Source: Claveliimonas bilis (GTDB lineage Bacteria; Bacillota; Clostridia; Lachnospirales; Lachnospiraceae). Taken from it: DNA of 64,000 nt. The DNA lies in the NCBI RefSeq assembly GCF_030296775.1, contig NZ_AP027742.1, positions 1-64,000 on the forward strand, read 5' to 3'. Below the pieces are notes generated by a model. That model saw nothing but the letters and a program-made list of their open reading frames with translations, was not told where the DNA came from and did not search any database. Position 1 is the first letter of the stretch; the number at the start of each line of letters is the position of its first letter. Below are positions 17,397 to 26,691 of the stretch, piece after piece. A program made the position numbers and the translations under genes.

Positions 17397-18776
17397 CTAT
17401 TCATAAGTGTATATGATCTGAACATTATCTGTCTGTCTTCCTTCCATAGCAAGAAGAATATGTTCCTCCTCATCCGGATCCGTGATTCCTATGCCTATTT
17501 GATATCCCTGCCGAAATTCATCTGTAAACGGGATATGGTTTGTTGTCTCAACTGTCTCTCCCGGCACCAGATCTGACAGATTGATCTCTATATTTTCCCA
17601 GTATTTCAGTTCCCCGTCAGAATTGTATACATACATAGTGACAGGCCAGTCCCAGTACAACGGCGCAAGACCTGAATTTTCCCATGTCATCGTCACTTCC
17701 AGCTCTCCGTCACGGAAAGAATATTGGGTACTTAAACGTGAAATGTAATAGCGGTATCCCAGCTCTTCCCGGATACTCTCTGCTACACTTCCATCTTTCA
17801 GATCTCCTTCCGGGCATTTGGGACCGATAAAAGTCGTATGAGAATCCCGGATCATCTCCAAAGTCTCTGAAAGCCGGTCTGACAAAAGCTCTTCCATAGT
17901 ATATTCGCTGGTAAACTCTCCTCCGCTTGGCGCCTTCTCCCAGAAATCTTCCATCGGTTCATACTCCAGTGCTTTTCCGGAGGTTTCAAAACTTCCTCCA
18001 TTTTGGATCCAGTCCAGCCACTCTTCCGTATCACTTTCACTTCCGATCATGTCATTGTAAAGCCCCAGATCTCCATCTGCCGCCATCACAAAATTTCTTC
18101 TCATCAGAAGCCTTGCATTATGAAAGTTATCGGAATAATCCAGCACATAATCCCAGCATACTTCTGCATCGGGAAGCGGCTCAAGACCTTCATCCGTATT
18201 GGTATGCCATTCTCCCCAATGTCCCAGACTTCCAAGTTCCACATAAGCCACGAAGTCATCTTTATTACAGTACTTTGCAAGCGCCTGAATTGCCAGGGCA
18301 TGACGCTCTCTGAAAAATTCATTGGAATAATCCGGAGAATAGCCCGCTCCATACTCTGTACTGTAAAATTCTCCGTCTCTCGTCTTCTCGTACAGCCATT
18401 CCGGAATATCTTTATGTCCCTCTTCACCGGGAATATCACAGATAAACCGAAGCACGGCATGCTTATTCTGGCTCTTCCATTCCTCAATATGGAACAGCTC
18501 TTCCAGCGCTTCTGTGTCATATTCTCCCTGTGACGGTTCCCACATACTCCATGTCACGCCAATGTATACCAGCTGCGAGTCCTGGCACTCCTCTTCATTG
18601 TCCGCCGATGGCGCATACCCGGTAAGAGGATTGTTAAGAGGCTCATCAGTTTCCTTAAAGGATACAGTATGATTCAACTGATATCGGTAAGGTACGATAT
18701 AGATCAGCAGCGCGGCAATGGCAACGGCAAGTACAGCCATCATGATATACGGAACCTTCGAGTTTCTTCTTCCCAT
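17397..18776 (-). CDS. DUF4832-type, TIM-barrel glycoside-hydrolase-like exported protein
   Basis: 459 residues with one N-terminal membrane anchor (about 10-27). The body begins with the family's NPLTGYAPSADNEE, then a barrel-like region with TWSMWEPSQGEYD, CDIPGEEGHKDIPEW, and YVELGSLGHWGEWHT, ending in an Ig-like beta domain (about 355-459). The Trp/Glu/Gly-His-Trp pattern is that of the DUF4874/DUF4832 pair, related to glycoside hydrolases. In an operon with a Pel-like synthase it could trim or bind the exported polymer, but no activity is established for this family to my knowledge. Confidence 0.7.
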   Translation of the reverse strand: MGRRNSKVPYIMMAVLAVAIAALLIYIVPYRYQLNHTVSFKETDEPLNNPLTGYAPSADNEEECQDSQLVYIGVTWSMWEPSQGEYDTEALEELFHIEEWKSQNKHAVLRFICDIPGEEGHKDIPEWLYEKTRDGEFYSTEYGAGYSPDYSNEFFRERHALAIQALAKYCNKDDFVAYVELGSLGHWGEWHTNTDEGLEPLPDAEVCWDYVLDYSDNFHNARLLMRRNFVMAADGDLGLYNDMIGSESDTEEWLDWIQNGGSFETSGKALEYEPMEDFWEKAPSGGEFTSEYTMEELLSDRLSETLEMIRDSHTTFIGPKCPEGDLKDGSVAESIREELGYRYYISRLSTQYSFRDGELEVTMTWENSGLAPLYWDWPVTMYVYNSDGELKYWENIEINLSDLVPGETVETTNHIPFTDEFRQGYQIGIGITDPDEEEHILLAMEGRQTDNVQIIYTYE

Positions 18777-18785
18777 ATCATTCTC

Positions 18786-19469
18786 CTATCCGTGATACTC
18801 TCCATTGTACTGGATCAGCGATACGTCCCGTACACCCTCTACTGCCTGGATCTGCTCCATAAAAAGAGTGTTGTTGTTTCTGCAGACAAGCTCGATGGTC
18901 AGTTCTGTCAGCTCTCCGCGGATCGTCTTGGATTTCAGCTGATGCTTCATCTTGTTTAGTATTCTCAGTATCTCATCCCCTGCAAGTTCTGACTCATAAT
19001 GAGCTACCAGTATAAAAATCGTTCCTTTTTTCCTGCGGTTATAAAACAAGTGCACTACAGCCACCATAATAAGCATCGTAGCAATCGCCAGCACATACAG
19101 TCCGGCTCCCAGCGTGATTCCCACAGAAATAGACCAGAACAGATACAAAAGATCCATGGGATCCTTGATCGCAGTACGATACCGGACGATAGACAACGCA
19201 CCGACCATACCAAGGGAGATCACGATATTGCTGCTGATAGCCAGCGTCAGCATGCAGCTTAGTACCGTCATCCCCACCAGAGTCACCGCAAAGGAACTGG
19301 AAAATACAACTCCTCCGAAATAATGACCGTAAATTTTATAAATAAAGATTCCCAGTATTACGGCCAGCAGCATTGCAATAACTGCCTTTGTCATAAAATC
19401 AGCAGTCAGACCCTGGCCGTCCATAAAGGACTCCCAGACTGAGTTTTTAAAATAATCTCTTATATTCAT
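18786..19469 (-). CDS. DUF4956 membrane protein
   Basis: 227 residues: four to five hydrophobic helices between about 28 and 140 with the conserved GMVGALSIVRYRTAIKDP segment, then a soluble ferredoxin-like C-terminal domain. DUF4956 genes regularly sit beside VTC-domain and CotH genes in Gram-positive bacteria, exactly as here: it overlaps the VTC gene by an ATGA and ends 10 bp before the DUF4832 gene. Biochemical role unknown; a membrane partner of the VTC protein is a reasonable guess. Confidence 0.8.
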   Translation of the reverse strand: MNIRDYFKNSVWESFMDGQGLTADFMTKAVIAMLLAVILGIFIYKIYGHYFGGVVFSSSFAVTLVGMTVLSCMLTLAISSNIVISLGMVGALSIVRYRTAIKDPMDLLYLFWSISVGITLGAGLYVLAIATMLIMVAVVHLFYNRRKKGTIFILVAHYESELAGDEILRILNKMKHQLKSKTIRGELTELTIELVCRNNNTLFMEQIQAVEGVRDVSLIQYNGEYHG

Positions 19470-20221
19470 CTTTTGCCCCTCCTGTTTGTTTTGGATATTC
19501 CTGCCAGCATATCCGTTCTGTGGAATGCTCTGTCATAGCATAATGTGTATTTTGAAATCGCGGAAAACTCCTGCCCGTCAAGAGGCAAAAGCTCTTTGAT
19601 GAGTTCGGGGATCATTTCTGTAAATTTCACTTCCAGAACCATCATATTCTCATCCAGCACCGAGGTAACCGGAAGGAACGGATCGAAAATATCATAATCA
19701 AAGGCCCCTGCCCGTACATCTCTGTCAAAGGTAATTCTTACATCACCTTCCGGTCGGATCAAAGGTTCTCTTTCGTAGTCTACGACTACTTTGGGTCTTT
19801 GCAGTTTCACTGTACACTCATAGTAAAATTCCCTGCACAAAGGCTGTTCACTGGAAAGGAGAAATTCGTAATCCCCTTCCAGTATCTTTCTGTATTCCTC
19901 TTTTGTAAGGGATGCGGAATCTTTATGAATGTAACTGCCCCACTTTTTCTTCCGCTCCAGCTTGATACTGGAATCACTGTAGTTATAAATCCGGATCCGC
20001 CATTTCTGCCGATCTACGACACCCATGATCTTCTCCTCATATGCCGAATCCCAATAATCGTCAAAATACAGACTGCGAATCGTGTACTGTCCGCCTTCAG
20101 CGTGGGCATCCCGCTCCATAAATGGAAGCAGACGCCTTTTCAAAAGCTCTCCTTCCCACAGAGAAATATAATATTTCCACTCATTCCGGTAAACCGGCTG
20201 TCTCATTCTCAATCCTGCCAT
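19466..20221 (-). CDS. VTC-domain protein (polyphosphate polymerase-like)
   Basis: 251 residues forming a complete VTC tunnel domain: RNEWKYYI (about 12-19), YTIRSLYFDD, WRIRIYNYSD, IKLERKKK, VVVDYEREP, RITFDRDVRAG and the late glutamate in LEVKFTE. These basic and acidic residues match those that bind polyphosphate and metal in yeast Vtc4 and related triphosphate-tunnel enzymes, so catalysis is plausible. An alternative start at 20206 (AGGA six bases upstream) gives MRQPVYRNEWKYY and may be the true one. No SPX domain. Gene order CotH - VTC - DUF4956 is a recurring module. Confidence 0.82.
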   Translation of the reverse strand: MAGLRMRQPVYRNEWKYYISLWEGELLKRRLLPFMERDAHAEGGQYTIRSLYFDDYWDSAYEEKIMGVVDRQKWRIRIYNYSDSSIKLERKKKWGSYIHKDSASLTKEEYRKILEGDYEFLLSSEQPLCREFYYECTVKLQRPKVVVDYEREPLIRPEGDVRITFDRDVRAGAFDYDIFDPFLPVTSVLDENMMVLEVKFTEMIPELIKELLPLDGQEFSAISKYTLCYDRAFHRTDMLAGISKTNRRGKR

Positions 20222-20227
20222 CGTTCA

Positions 20228-21988
20228 TCAATCCTCGCTGTAGCTGACGGCAGAAATACTGCCGTCCTGCTGTACGTAAAAACAAAGAGTACTGTAGGCT
20301 TTGCTTCCCGCCTCTGTCTGATAATATTCATAGGCGTCCTGGGAAACATCATTTGAACCGGTTGCCCGTACCCGAACAAAATACTGTCCCGGAGAAAGTG
20401 ATCCGGCATCCACTCTCGTTTCCCCGGTCTGTTCGCTTACCATACAGTCAGAAAATGTATAGTCTCTGGAAAGCTCCACAGAATAAGTGATGTCACCGCC
20501 GCCTTCCTGATAGGATTCCTCCCACTGAAGGACAGTGCTGTCTCCCTGCTTTACCGGTTCCAGAATATGGAACGGCCATGCGGAGGCCATACTGCTTGTG
20601 TATTCCTCATAGTTCGTCTTGATCTCCTCCGCCATACTCTGAACAAGGATGTTATAATTTTCTTCATTCACTCTGGCATACGTCTGATCAGGCAGGGAAT
20701 ATACATAGTCCTCTGTCGCTTTTTGCAGATCATCTATCTTTTCCTGTACATTTTCTTCTGTCAGATAGTTCTCATAGAGATCCTGCACCGCACTGTCCAG
20801 ATTCTGTCTGCAGGATGGGTCTTTTAAGATTCTCTCAAACAGGACCGTATCTGAAAAAGTAAAAATTCCTTTATTCCAGGATCTCTGGTAAGTCTCATCC
20901 TCCATGGCCTCATAGCCTTCTTTCAAAATCCCGTCGTTATCCCAGGAAATGAAATACCATTTATCGACGCCCCTTGGACTGTACAGGTAATAATTTCCGT
21001 CCAATACATCTTTATTTCCCATTAAAATGTGAAATGCCATCCAATAGTAAAGATTATCCTTGTCAAAATACTGTTCCACTACATCGCTGATTTCATTATC
21101 TGTGTCATTCACTGCATCAAGAAGGGCGATAAGAGTATCGTGTTCTTCTGATCCATCCACCTCCAGATACTGTTCAAATGCATCTTTATCGTAATTTGCA
21201 TCTGTAGCCAGCATAATTACGTCTTCATGCCTTTGCTAGTCAAAATTTCCCACCTGGTAAAGTGCGCCGTCATTGTCAAATCCGTGATTTTTCAGGTATG
21301 TTTTATTGATCTGTTCCACCTGGGTGTAAAGCCCGTAATCCTGGAACAATCCGTCCTCTCCCTCTGTCTTATCTTTCACATAAAGGTGAACCAGCTGTGT
21401 TCTGGCGCCGATCATTTCCGGAATCTCCTGGATCAAAGAATATGCCAGTTTATTTTTGAATCGGACAGGATCTCCGGAATGTTTATTCAGTGAAATTGTC
21501 TTTTGTCCATTATAATCACCATCGCCGTCCTTGATCTTGATCCGGTAGCTCTTCTGCTGCTGCCGGGAAGCGCCCTCCCCTCTAAGCTGCACCGTAGCGT
21601 TGGCAGTCCGGTCACTGTAGCCGAATTCTCCTTCCACCGGGCCGGCTTCATCGCCGACCTGAAGCACAGCCTCACATTTGTATGGAGTAATGGAATGTTC
21701 CTCATAGTAATACAAAGGATAACTGTTGATCTCTGTCCAGGTATGATCTGTATCATCTTCTTCATTTCCCTGTCCTACTGTCAGATACATGGTCACAACT
21801 TCATTATTTTCTTCCTCATATAACGACTTATTATCCTGAAGCTCATAATCTGAAGAACTCTGTCCCGTCGTTTCATACGTTTCATCGGCGCTTACCAGTG
21901 TCCCGCTGTCGCCGCTGCCGGCGGCGCATCCGGCAAGCAGCGCCGGCAAAAGCAGCAGGCTTAGGATTTGCCCTGTCTTTTTTCTCAT
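20228..21988 (-). pseudogene. CotH-kinase lipoprotein gene interrupted by one in-frame TAG
   Basis: Two same-frame pieces of a CotH-family protein are separated only by a TAG codon at 21238-21236. The first piece (250 residues) has a lipoprotein signal ending LLAGC and the N-lobe (MYLTVGQGN, LRGEGASRQQQKSYRI, SLNKHSGDPVRFKNKLAY); the second continues with FHILMGNKDV, YLYSPRGVDKWYFISWDND (metal-binding WDND) and a C-terminal Fn3-like domain. Aligned with the CotH half of the neighbouring PelG fusion, nothing is missing: the stop replaces one residue. Everything else looks conserved, so it is a recent nonsense mutation, a sequencing error, or read-through. Only the CotH in the PelG fusion is intact here. 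Confidence 0.8.
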
Positions 21989-22024
21989 ATTCTTCCTCCT
22001 TGTACCGCAACAATTGCCATAGGC

Positions 22025-25000
22025 TTATACGTCCGCATTGTCCACATTGGTTATAGTTCCGTCAGCCTGCACCACAAATGCTTTCGTTCCGTACGCTTTT
22101 CCTCCTCCATCTTCTCGGGAGTAATAGTCATAGCAGTCCTGCACATAACCGGACTCATTGACCGCCTGCACCTTCAGATAATACTGTCCGGCCGGAAGCA
22201 TGTCAAAGCTGACCTCCGGAAGCTGCAGACCATCCGCCTGATAGATCACATCCGTATAGTCACAGTCCCGCGCCAGCACAACGCGGTACGTAATATCTTC
22301 TCCATCCGTATCGTAGGATGCATCCCACAGTACGTTGATCTTTCCATCTTCCACTGTTGGCGTTCCCACATAGAAAGGCCACGGTTTTTCCAGGCTTTCC
22401 TGATAATACTGATAATTCAATTTAATCTCACCCGGCAGGGCAGCAACCAGCTGATCATAGACAGCCTGGTCTTCTTCTACGGCGTATTCCACATCCGGAC
22501 TGCTATAGATATAAGGCTTTACTACACTGCTGTACTGATTTATCATAGACGTCATTTTTTCTGTCGCCAGGTAATTGGTATAGAGATCCTCCACAGCATT
22601 TGTCAGCATATCCCGATATTCATCCTCCTGGAAAATACGGTTAAATAGAATTACGTGAAGGAACTGAGTGATTCCTCTTTCCCAGGAAAGTCCTTCCGAA
22701 TAATTACTCTGCTCATACTGCGTCCTTGAAAGGGCTGCATCATTATCCCATGAAATAAAATACCATTTATCTGAATTCTGAGGACTGTACAAATAATAGT
22801 TTCGGGATCCTACATCGTAATTTCCGATTAAAATGTGAAACGCCATCCAATAGCAAATATTATCCATATCGAAATGCTGTTCCACAATTTCTTCTATCGG
22901 AACCGAGTAATCATTGACCTTTTCCAGCAGTTCCAAAAGCTTTGTATGATCGTCATTCCCCTTGATCTCCAAATATTCTTCGAAGGCTTTCTCATCATAA
23001 TCTTCATCTGTTTTCAGCTTCAATTCGTCATATTGATACCACTCAAAGAAATTAATTTTATATAAATAACCTTTGTTATCAAGTCCGTGTGTTTTCAAAT
23101 ATGTTTTATTAATCTGTTCTACCTGAGTATATAATCCATAGTCGGTAAATGTACCGTTTCCCCCCTCTGTAGTATCCTTCACATAAAGGCGCACAAACTG
23201 TGTTCTCGCACTCATCATCTGGGGAATATCCTTCATCAGATCATAGGCGAGCTTATTTTTAAAACGATAGACATCTCCTACATGTTTATTGAGGGCGATC
23301 GTTCTTTGTCCTCTCCATTCACCCATGCCATCCTTAATACGAATTTTATAATTTTTCTGATCCCGTCTGGATGAGGACTGTCCCCGTATCTGTACTGTAG
23401 CGTTGGGCGAAGTCTCGCCATTTCCGAATTCATCCCCGATCTGAAGGAGGGCTTCACAATTGTAGCGGTCCAGATTATTGTCCTCATAATAATAGTTATC
23501 CAGACTGTTGATCTCTGTCCAGGTATGGTTCGTGTGATCTGCCGCATTTCCTTCCGATACAGTCAGATACATGGTTACCACAGAAGTCTCATCATCATCC
23601 GCATATACTGCCTTATTATCCTGAAGAGTCTCCTCGGATTCTTCCAGCTCTTCCTTTTCTACCGGATCACCTTTTGTCTCCTGGGTATCTTCCGCTGCCG
23701 CTTCTACATCGCTTCCGGTACTGCCGGAAACGGCACCCGTATCTGCACTGCAGCCATTCAGGAGAAACACAAGGGCAAGCATGGCTGCTCCCGCCATTTT
23801 CCGCCGTTTCTTTTTCCACTTTTCCTTGGGTGCATTGGCCTTCTTTTCATCTCTGGCATCCAGGCGATCACACAGCCTTGCAAAAAATCCTTTTTCCATG
23901 TTCGGCACAAAAGCCTTCCTGCACAGGAGGAAATAGGGGAGCCTCCTTGTATACCATTCCAGCCTCAGCCAGACAATAAAGTAAAATACAATACCGCCCA
24001 GCAGAAAGCCCAGGCCAAAGAAGTTGACAGAGCCAAATAAAATCTGCAGGATCGTGGCAACCACGCTGACTGCAGCAAAGGCCATCGTGCCAAGAAGCGC
24101 ACCTGTGTAGTCCTCAAAATAGAGGAGAATCAGCATAATGGAATTACTGATCGCATAAATTCCATATCCTGTACACAAAAACCGGAAAATTCCAATAGAT
24201 GTATCCGTAAATCCAAGTGAGAGCCACTCCAATACATAACTCCCGAATACAACGAACAGAATCGTTGAAATAAGCTGCTTATGTCCGCTGAAAGTCAATT
24301 CCTGCTTCAGAATGGTCAGCATCTCCGTTTCTGCCTGTTCAATATCCCTGATAGAGCCGTTGTCATTGAACAGGCTGTAATAATTCCGATAAGACGGATA
24401 AAAACGAACTTCCACAGAAGTCACAAAATTAATGGTCGTGATCAAAATGGAGAAAAACGCAAACAGCGCCGGAACATCATGTGCCGGTGCCCCGTAAAAC
24501 AGCCCCTCAACCTGAATCTGCAAAGGTCCGAAATACATGATCACAAGATGGGCAAACAACCCGATATTGATAAAACCTCCTGTAAAAGCAAGCGATTTAT
24601 AACGGTCAAACCAACGCAGGAATGTATATTTGCTTCCCTCACTTTTAGGGAAATAGTCAAGAAGCAGTTTATAATACCATACCATCAGCGTGCCATAGGC
24701 AATAATAATACACAGCATCAGACTCACAATACTGACCCATCCGATAACGACAAGGATAAGAGCGCACAGGAATCCCAGCATCAGGGAAATGGTAAATGCA
24801 AGCACGATTCCTTTATAGTCCTTAAGAGCTGTCAGGTAAACCATTTCCATCCACACTACGATCAGAATGAGGGAAAACCACAGACACAGGATCTGATAGA
24901 TCAGGGGCACTCCTGAAAACCAAAGAAAAACTCCGTAAAGAACGGCTCCTGCCACAAGCATAATAGAACAGCTTCCGTAAAGAGAAGGCATGATCTTATC

Positions 25001-25291
25001 CAGCTTTTCCTCATAGAGCATGTCAGATACATAGCGGGTCGTAACCATGTTGAACCAGCTGGTGATACTAAGGGAAACTAACAGACTGTAAGTAAGCATA
25101 CAGTTCATCAATTCCCTGTCATGGGCTTCCATTCCTGCCAGCCTGGCTGTCAGACTGACACCCGCCAGCATGATAACACCCAGGATCATAGGCCCTGCAC
25201 AAATAATTCCCGCATATCCGTATGCCCTGCAAAGCGAGAAGAATCCTCGTTTACTGAATAATCTTTTTAAGCTGAAACCGATTCCTGCCAT
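22025..25291 (-). CDS. pelG: PelG-like exopolysaccharide transporter fused to a CotH-kinase lipoprotein
   Basis: 1088 residues. Residues 1 to about 460 are a PelG/Wzx-like polysaccharide transporter starting MAGIGFSLKRLFSKRGFF, with about 12 membrane helices. A basic linker (about 475-500) leads to a hydrophobic stretch and lipobox, MLALVFLLNGCSADTG (about 502-517), then an acidic linker and a complete CotH domain (MYLTVSEGN, QIRGQSSSRRDQKNY, LNKHVGDVYRFKNKLAY, FHILIGNYDV, WYFISWDND) and Fn3-like end. The frame is unbroken. Internal initiation at the ATG before AGAAMLALVF could release a separate lipoprotein, but only a weak ribosome site (AAGGAAAAG) is there. It overlaps pelF by 25 bp. Confidence 0.82.
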   Translation of the reverse strand: MAGIGFSLKRLFSKRGFFSLCRAYGYAGIICAGPMILGVIMLAGVSLTARLAGMEAHDRELMNCMLTYSLLVSLSITSWFNMVTTRYVSDMLYEEKLDKIMPSLYGSCSIMLVAGAVLYGVFLWFSGVPLIYQILCLWFSLILIVVWMEMVYLTALKDYKGIVLAFTISLMLGFLCALILVVIGWVSIVSLMLCIIIAYGTLMVWYYKLLLDYFPKSEGSKYTFLRWFDRYKSLAFTGGFINIGLFAHLVIMYFGPLQIQVEGLFYGAPAHDVPALFAFFSILITTINFVTSVEVRFYPSYRNYYSLFNDNGSIRDIEQAETEMLTILKQELTFSGHKQLISTILFVVFGSYVLEWLSLGFTDTSIGIFRFLCTGYGIYAISNSIMLILLYFEDYTGALLGTMAFAAVSVVATILQILFGSVNFFGLGFLLGGIVFYFIVWLRLEWYTRRLPYFLLCRKAFVPNMEKGFFARLCDRLDARDEKKANAPKEKWKKKRRKMAGAAMLALVFLLNGCSADTGAVSGSTGSDVEAAAEDTQETKGDPVEKEELEESEETLQDNKAVYADDDETSVVTMYLTVSEGNAADHTNHTWTEINSLDNYYYEDNNLDRYNCEALLQIGDEFGNGETSPNATVQIRGQSSSRRDQKNYKIRIKDGMGEWRGQRTIALNKHVGDVYRFKNKLAYDLMKDIPQMMSARTQFVRLYVKDTTEGGNGTFTDYGLYTQVEQINKTYLKTHGLDNKGYLYKINFFEWYQYDELKLKTDEDYDEKAFEEYLEIKGNDDHTKLLELLEKVNDYSVPIEEIVEQHFDMDNICYWMAFHILIGNYDVGSRNYYLYSPQNSDKWYFISWDNDAALSRTQYEQSNYSEGLSWERGITQFLHVILFNRIFQEDEYRDMLTNAVEDLYTNYLATEKMTSMINQYSSVVKPYIYSSPDVEYAVEEDQAVYDQLVAALPGEIKLNYQYYQESLEKPWPFYVGTPTVEDGKINVLWDASYDTDGEDITYRVVLARDCDYTDVIYQADGLQLPEVSFDMLPAGQYYLKVQAVNESGYVQDCYDYYSREDGGGKAYGTKAFVVQADGTITNVDNADV

Positions 25292-26691
25292 CTTCTAAAC
25301 ACCTCATCATATGCTTCCTGATAGTTGCGTATCATATCTTCATGCCGAAAGTATTTTTCTACCCTCTTTCTCCCGATCTGTCCCATCTGATAACGTTCCT
25401 CTGTATGGGTACACATCATTTCCAGTGCATCACAGAGCGCTTCCCTGTACATGGGCGGCACGCAGTAGCCCGCCACTCCCAGGTCGTCTCCCTCCATCCC
25501 GTTTATCAGCTGTTTGCAGCATCCCACATCTGTTACAACGCAGGGTCTTCCTGCAGCGAACGATTCCAGAACAGCCAGCGGCTGTCCTTCTGAAATACTG
25601 CTAAGGACGGTAAAATCAAATTTTTCCATATATTCCAGAATATTGACTGTCCCAAGGAAATATGCATCGGCAAGCCCCAGCTGTTCCTTCAGGTCATAAC
25701 ACTCTTTCGCATACTCTTCATCGTCCTCGGGTCCTGCAATATAAAGTCTCACATTCGAAATCCTGCTTCGCAGATCCGCAAATGCATAGAGAAGGGTCTT
25801 AACATCTTTAATCGGGGAAATCCGAAGAACCGCCCCAATATCTACATATCCATTATCCTTTTTCGGCCTCATGGAGGAAAACCTCTCGTAATGAATCCCA
25901 TTGGTAATGTATCTGCAAAGCTCCGGGACGCATCCCATCTCAATCTGTGTTTCCCTTGCTTTATCAAAGAGACTGGTGATCATAGAAGCCTTGCCATATG
26001 CCGCACCCGACAACATATAGAAAAAACGCACCCAAAATCTTTTAAATGCCGGTATAACCCATTTTGCACGGATGATCTCTTCCTCTCTCTCCCGGGTATA
26101 GATTCCGTGCTCTGTAATCTCATAGGGCACACCATTGACATAACTTCCAAGCCTCGCGAGCACTCCGCTGTAACCTGTGGCAATGGCGTGATAAATATCC
26201 GCCTTGGGCACATCTGACTGCAAAATATAGAGCACCGGAAGAAGCATAGATCTGACTGTATGAAAAAGATCCGAAAAACTGGTATAAGGGTACTCTTCAT
26301 GACAGATTTTCATAAGGATTTCCAGGAAATCCTCACTCATCAAAAATGCCACCGGAGATACCTTATTGTCATGATACATGCGGAACAAAGTTTCCCAGTC
26401 AGGCTCCCTGCAGTTTACAAATTCCCGGAGCGCTTCCAGCTCCTCTTCTTTAAACTTGTATTTTTCTTTTACAAAAGGCATGGTAAGAGCGTCATTTAAA
26501 AAGATTTCCCTGATCTCTACAACATTGTCAGGAAGCTCATATTTAAACTTTCCCTGATCTTTGGAATCAGCACCTACCGCCCAAACTACAAATTCATGCT
26601 GGGGCATGGCCTTCATATATTGGTGAACCCAGGTAGATACCCCTCCTGTCACATAGGGATAGCACCCTTCCAGTATTACACAGATCCTCAT
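25267..26691 (-). CDS. pelF: PelF-like GT4 glycosyltransferase
   Basis: 474 residues, cytosolic, GT-B fold. The N-terminus MRICVILEGCYPYVTGGVS with TWVHQY is the hallmark of PelF, the UDP-sugar polymerase of Pel systems. The donor-site motif EGQPLAVLESFAAGRPCVV (about 388-406) carries the retaining GT4 glutamates. It starts with an ATGA overlap on the preceding DUF2194 gene and overlaps pelG, so it is translationally coupled. Pel polymer in Pseudomonas is GalNAc-rich; the sugar here cannot be read from sequence. Confidence 0.88.
   Translation of the reverse strand: MRICVILEGCYPYVTGGVSTWVHQYMKAMPQHEFVVWAVGADSKDQGKFKYELPDNVVEIREIFLNDALTMPFVKEKYKFKEEELEALREFVNCREPDWETLFRMYHDNKVSPVAFLMSEDFLEILMKICHEEYPYTSFSDLFHTVRSMLLPVLYILQSDVPKADIYHAIATGYSGVLARLGSYVNGVPYEITEHGIYTREREEEIIRAKWVIPAFKRFWVRFFYMLSGAAYGKASMITSLFDKARETQIEMGCVPELCRYITNGIHYERFSSMRPKKDNGYVDIGAVLRISPIKDVKTLLYAFADLRSRISNVRLYIAGPEDDEEYAKECYDLKEQLGLADAYFLGTVNILEYMEKFDFTVLSSISEGQPLAVLESFAAGRPCVVTDVGCCKQLINGMEGDDLGVAGYCVPPMYREALCDALEMMCTHTEERYQMGQIGRKRVEKYFRHEDMIRNYQEAYDEVFRRWQESVSA

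Noticed and set aside
21236-21238. TAG as a pyrrolysine codon
   Set aside because: CotH proteins are not pyrrolysine enzymes, and no pyl genes or stem-loop element are visible; a nonsense change is simpler.
23525-24916. Long plus-strand frames (171 and 211 codons) opposite the PelG-CotH gene
   Set aside because: They are antisense to a gene with clear domains, lack ribosome sites and show no family features.
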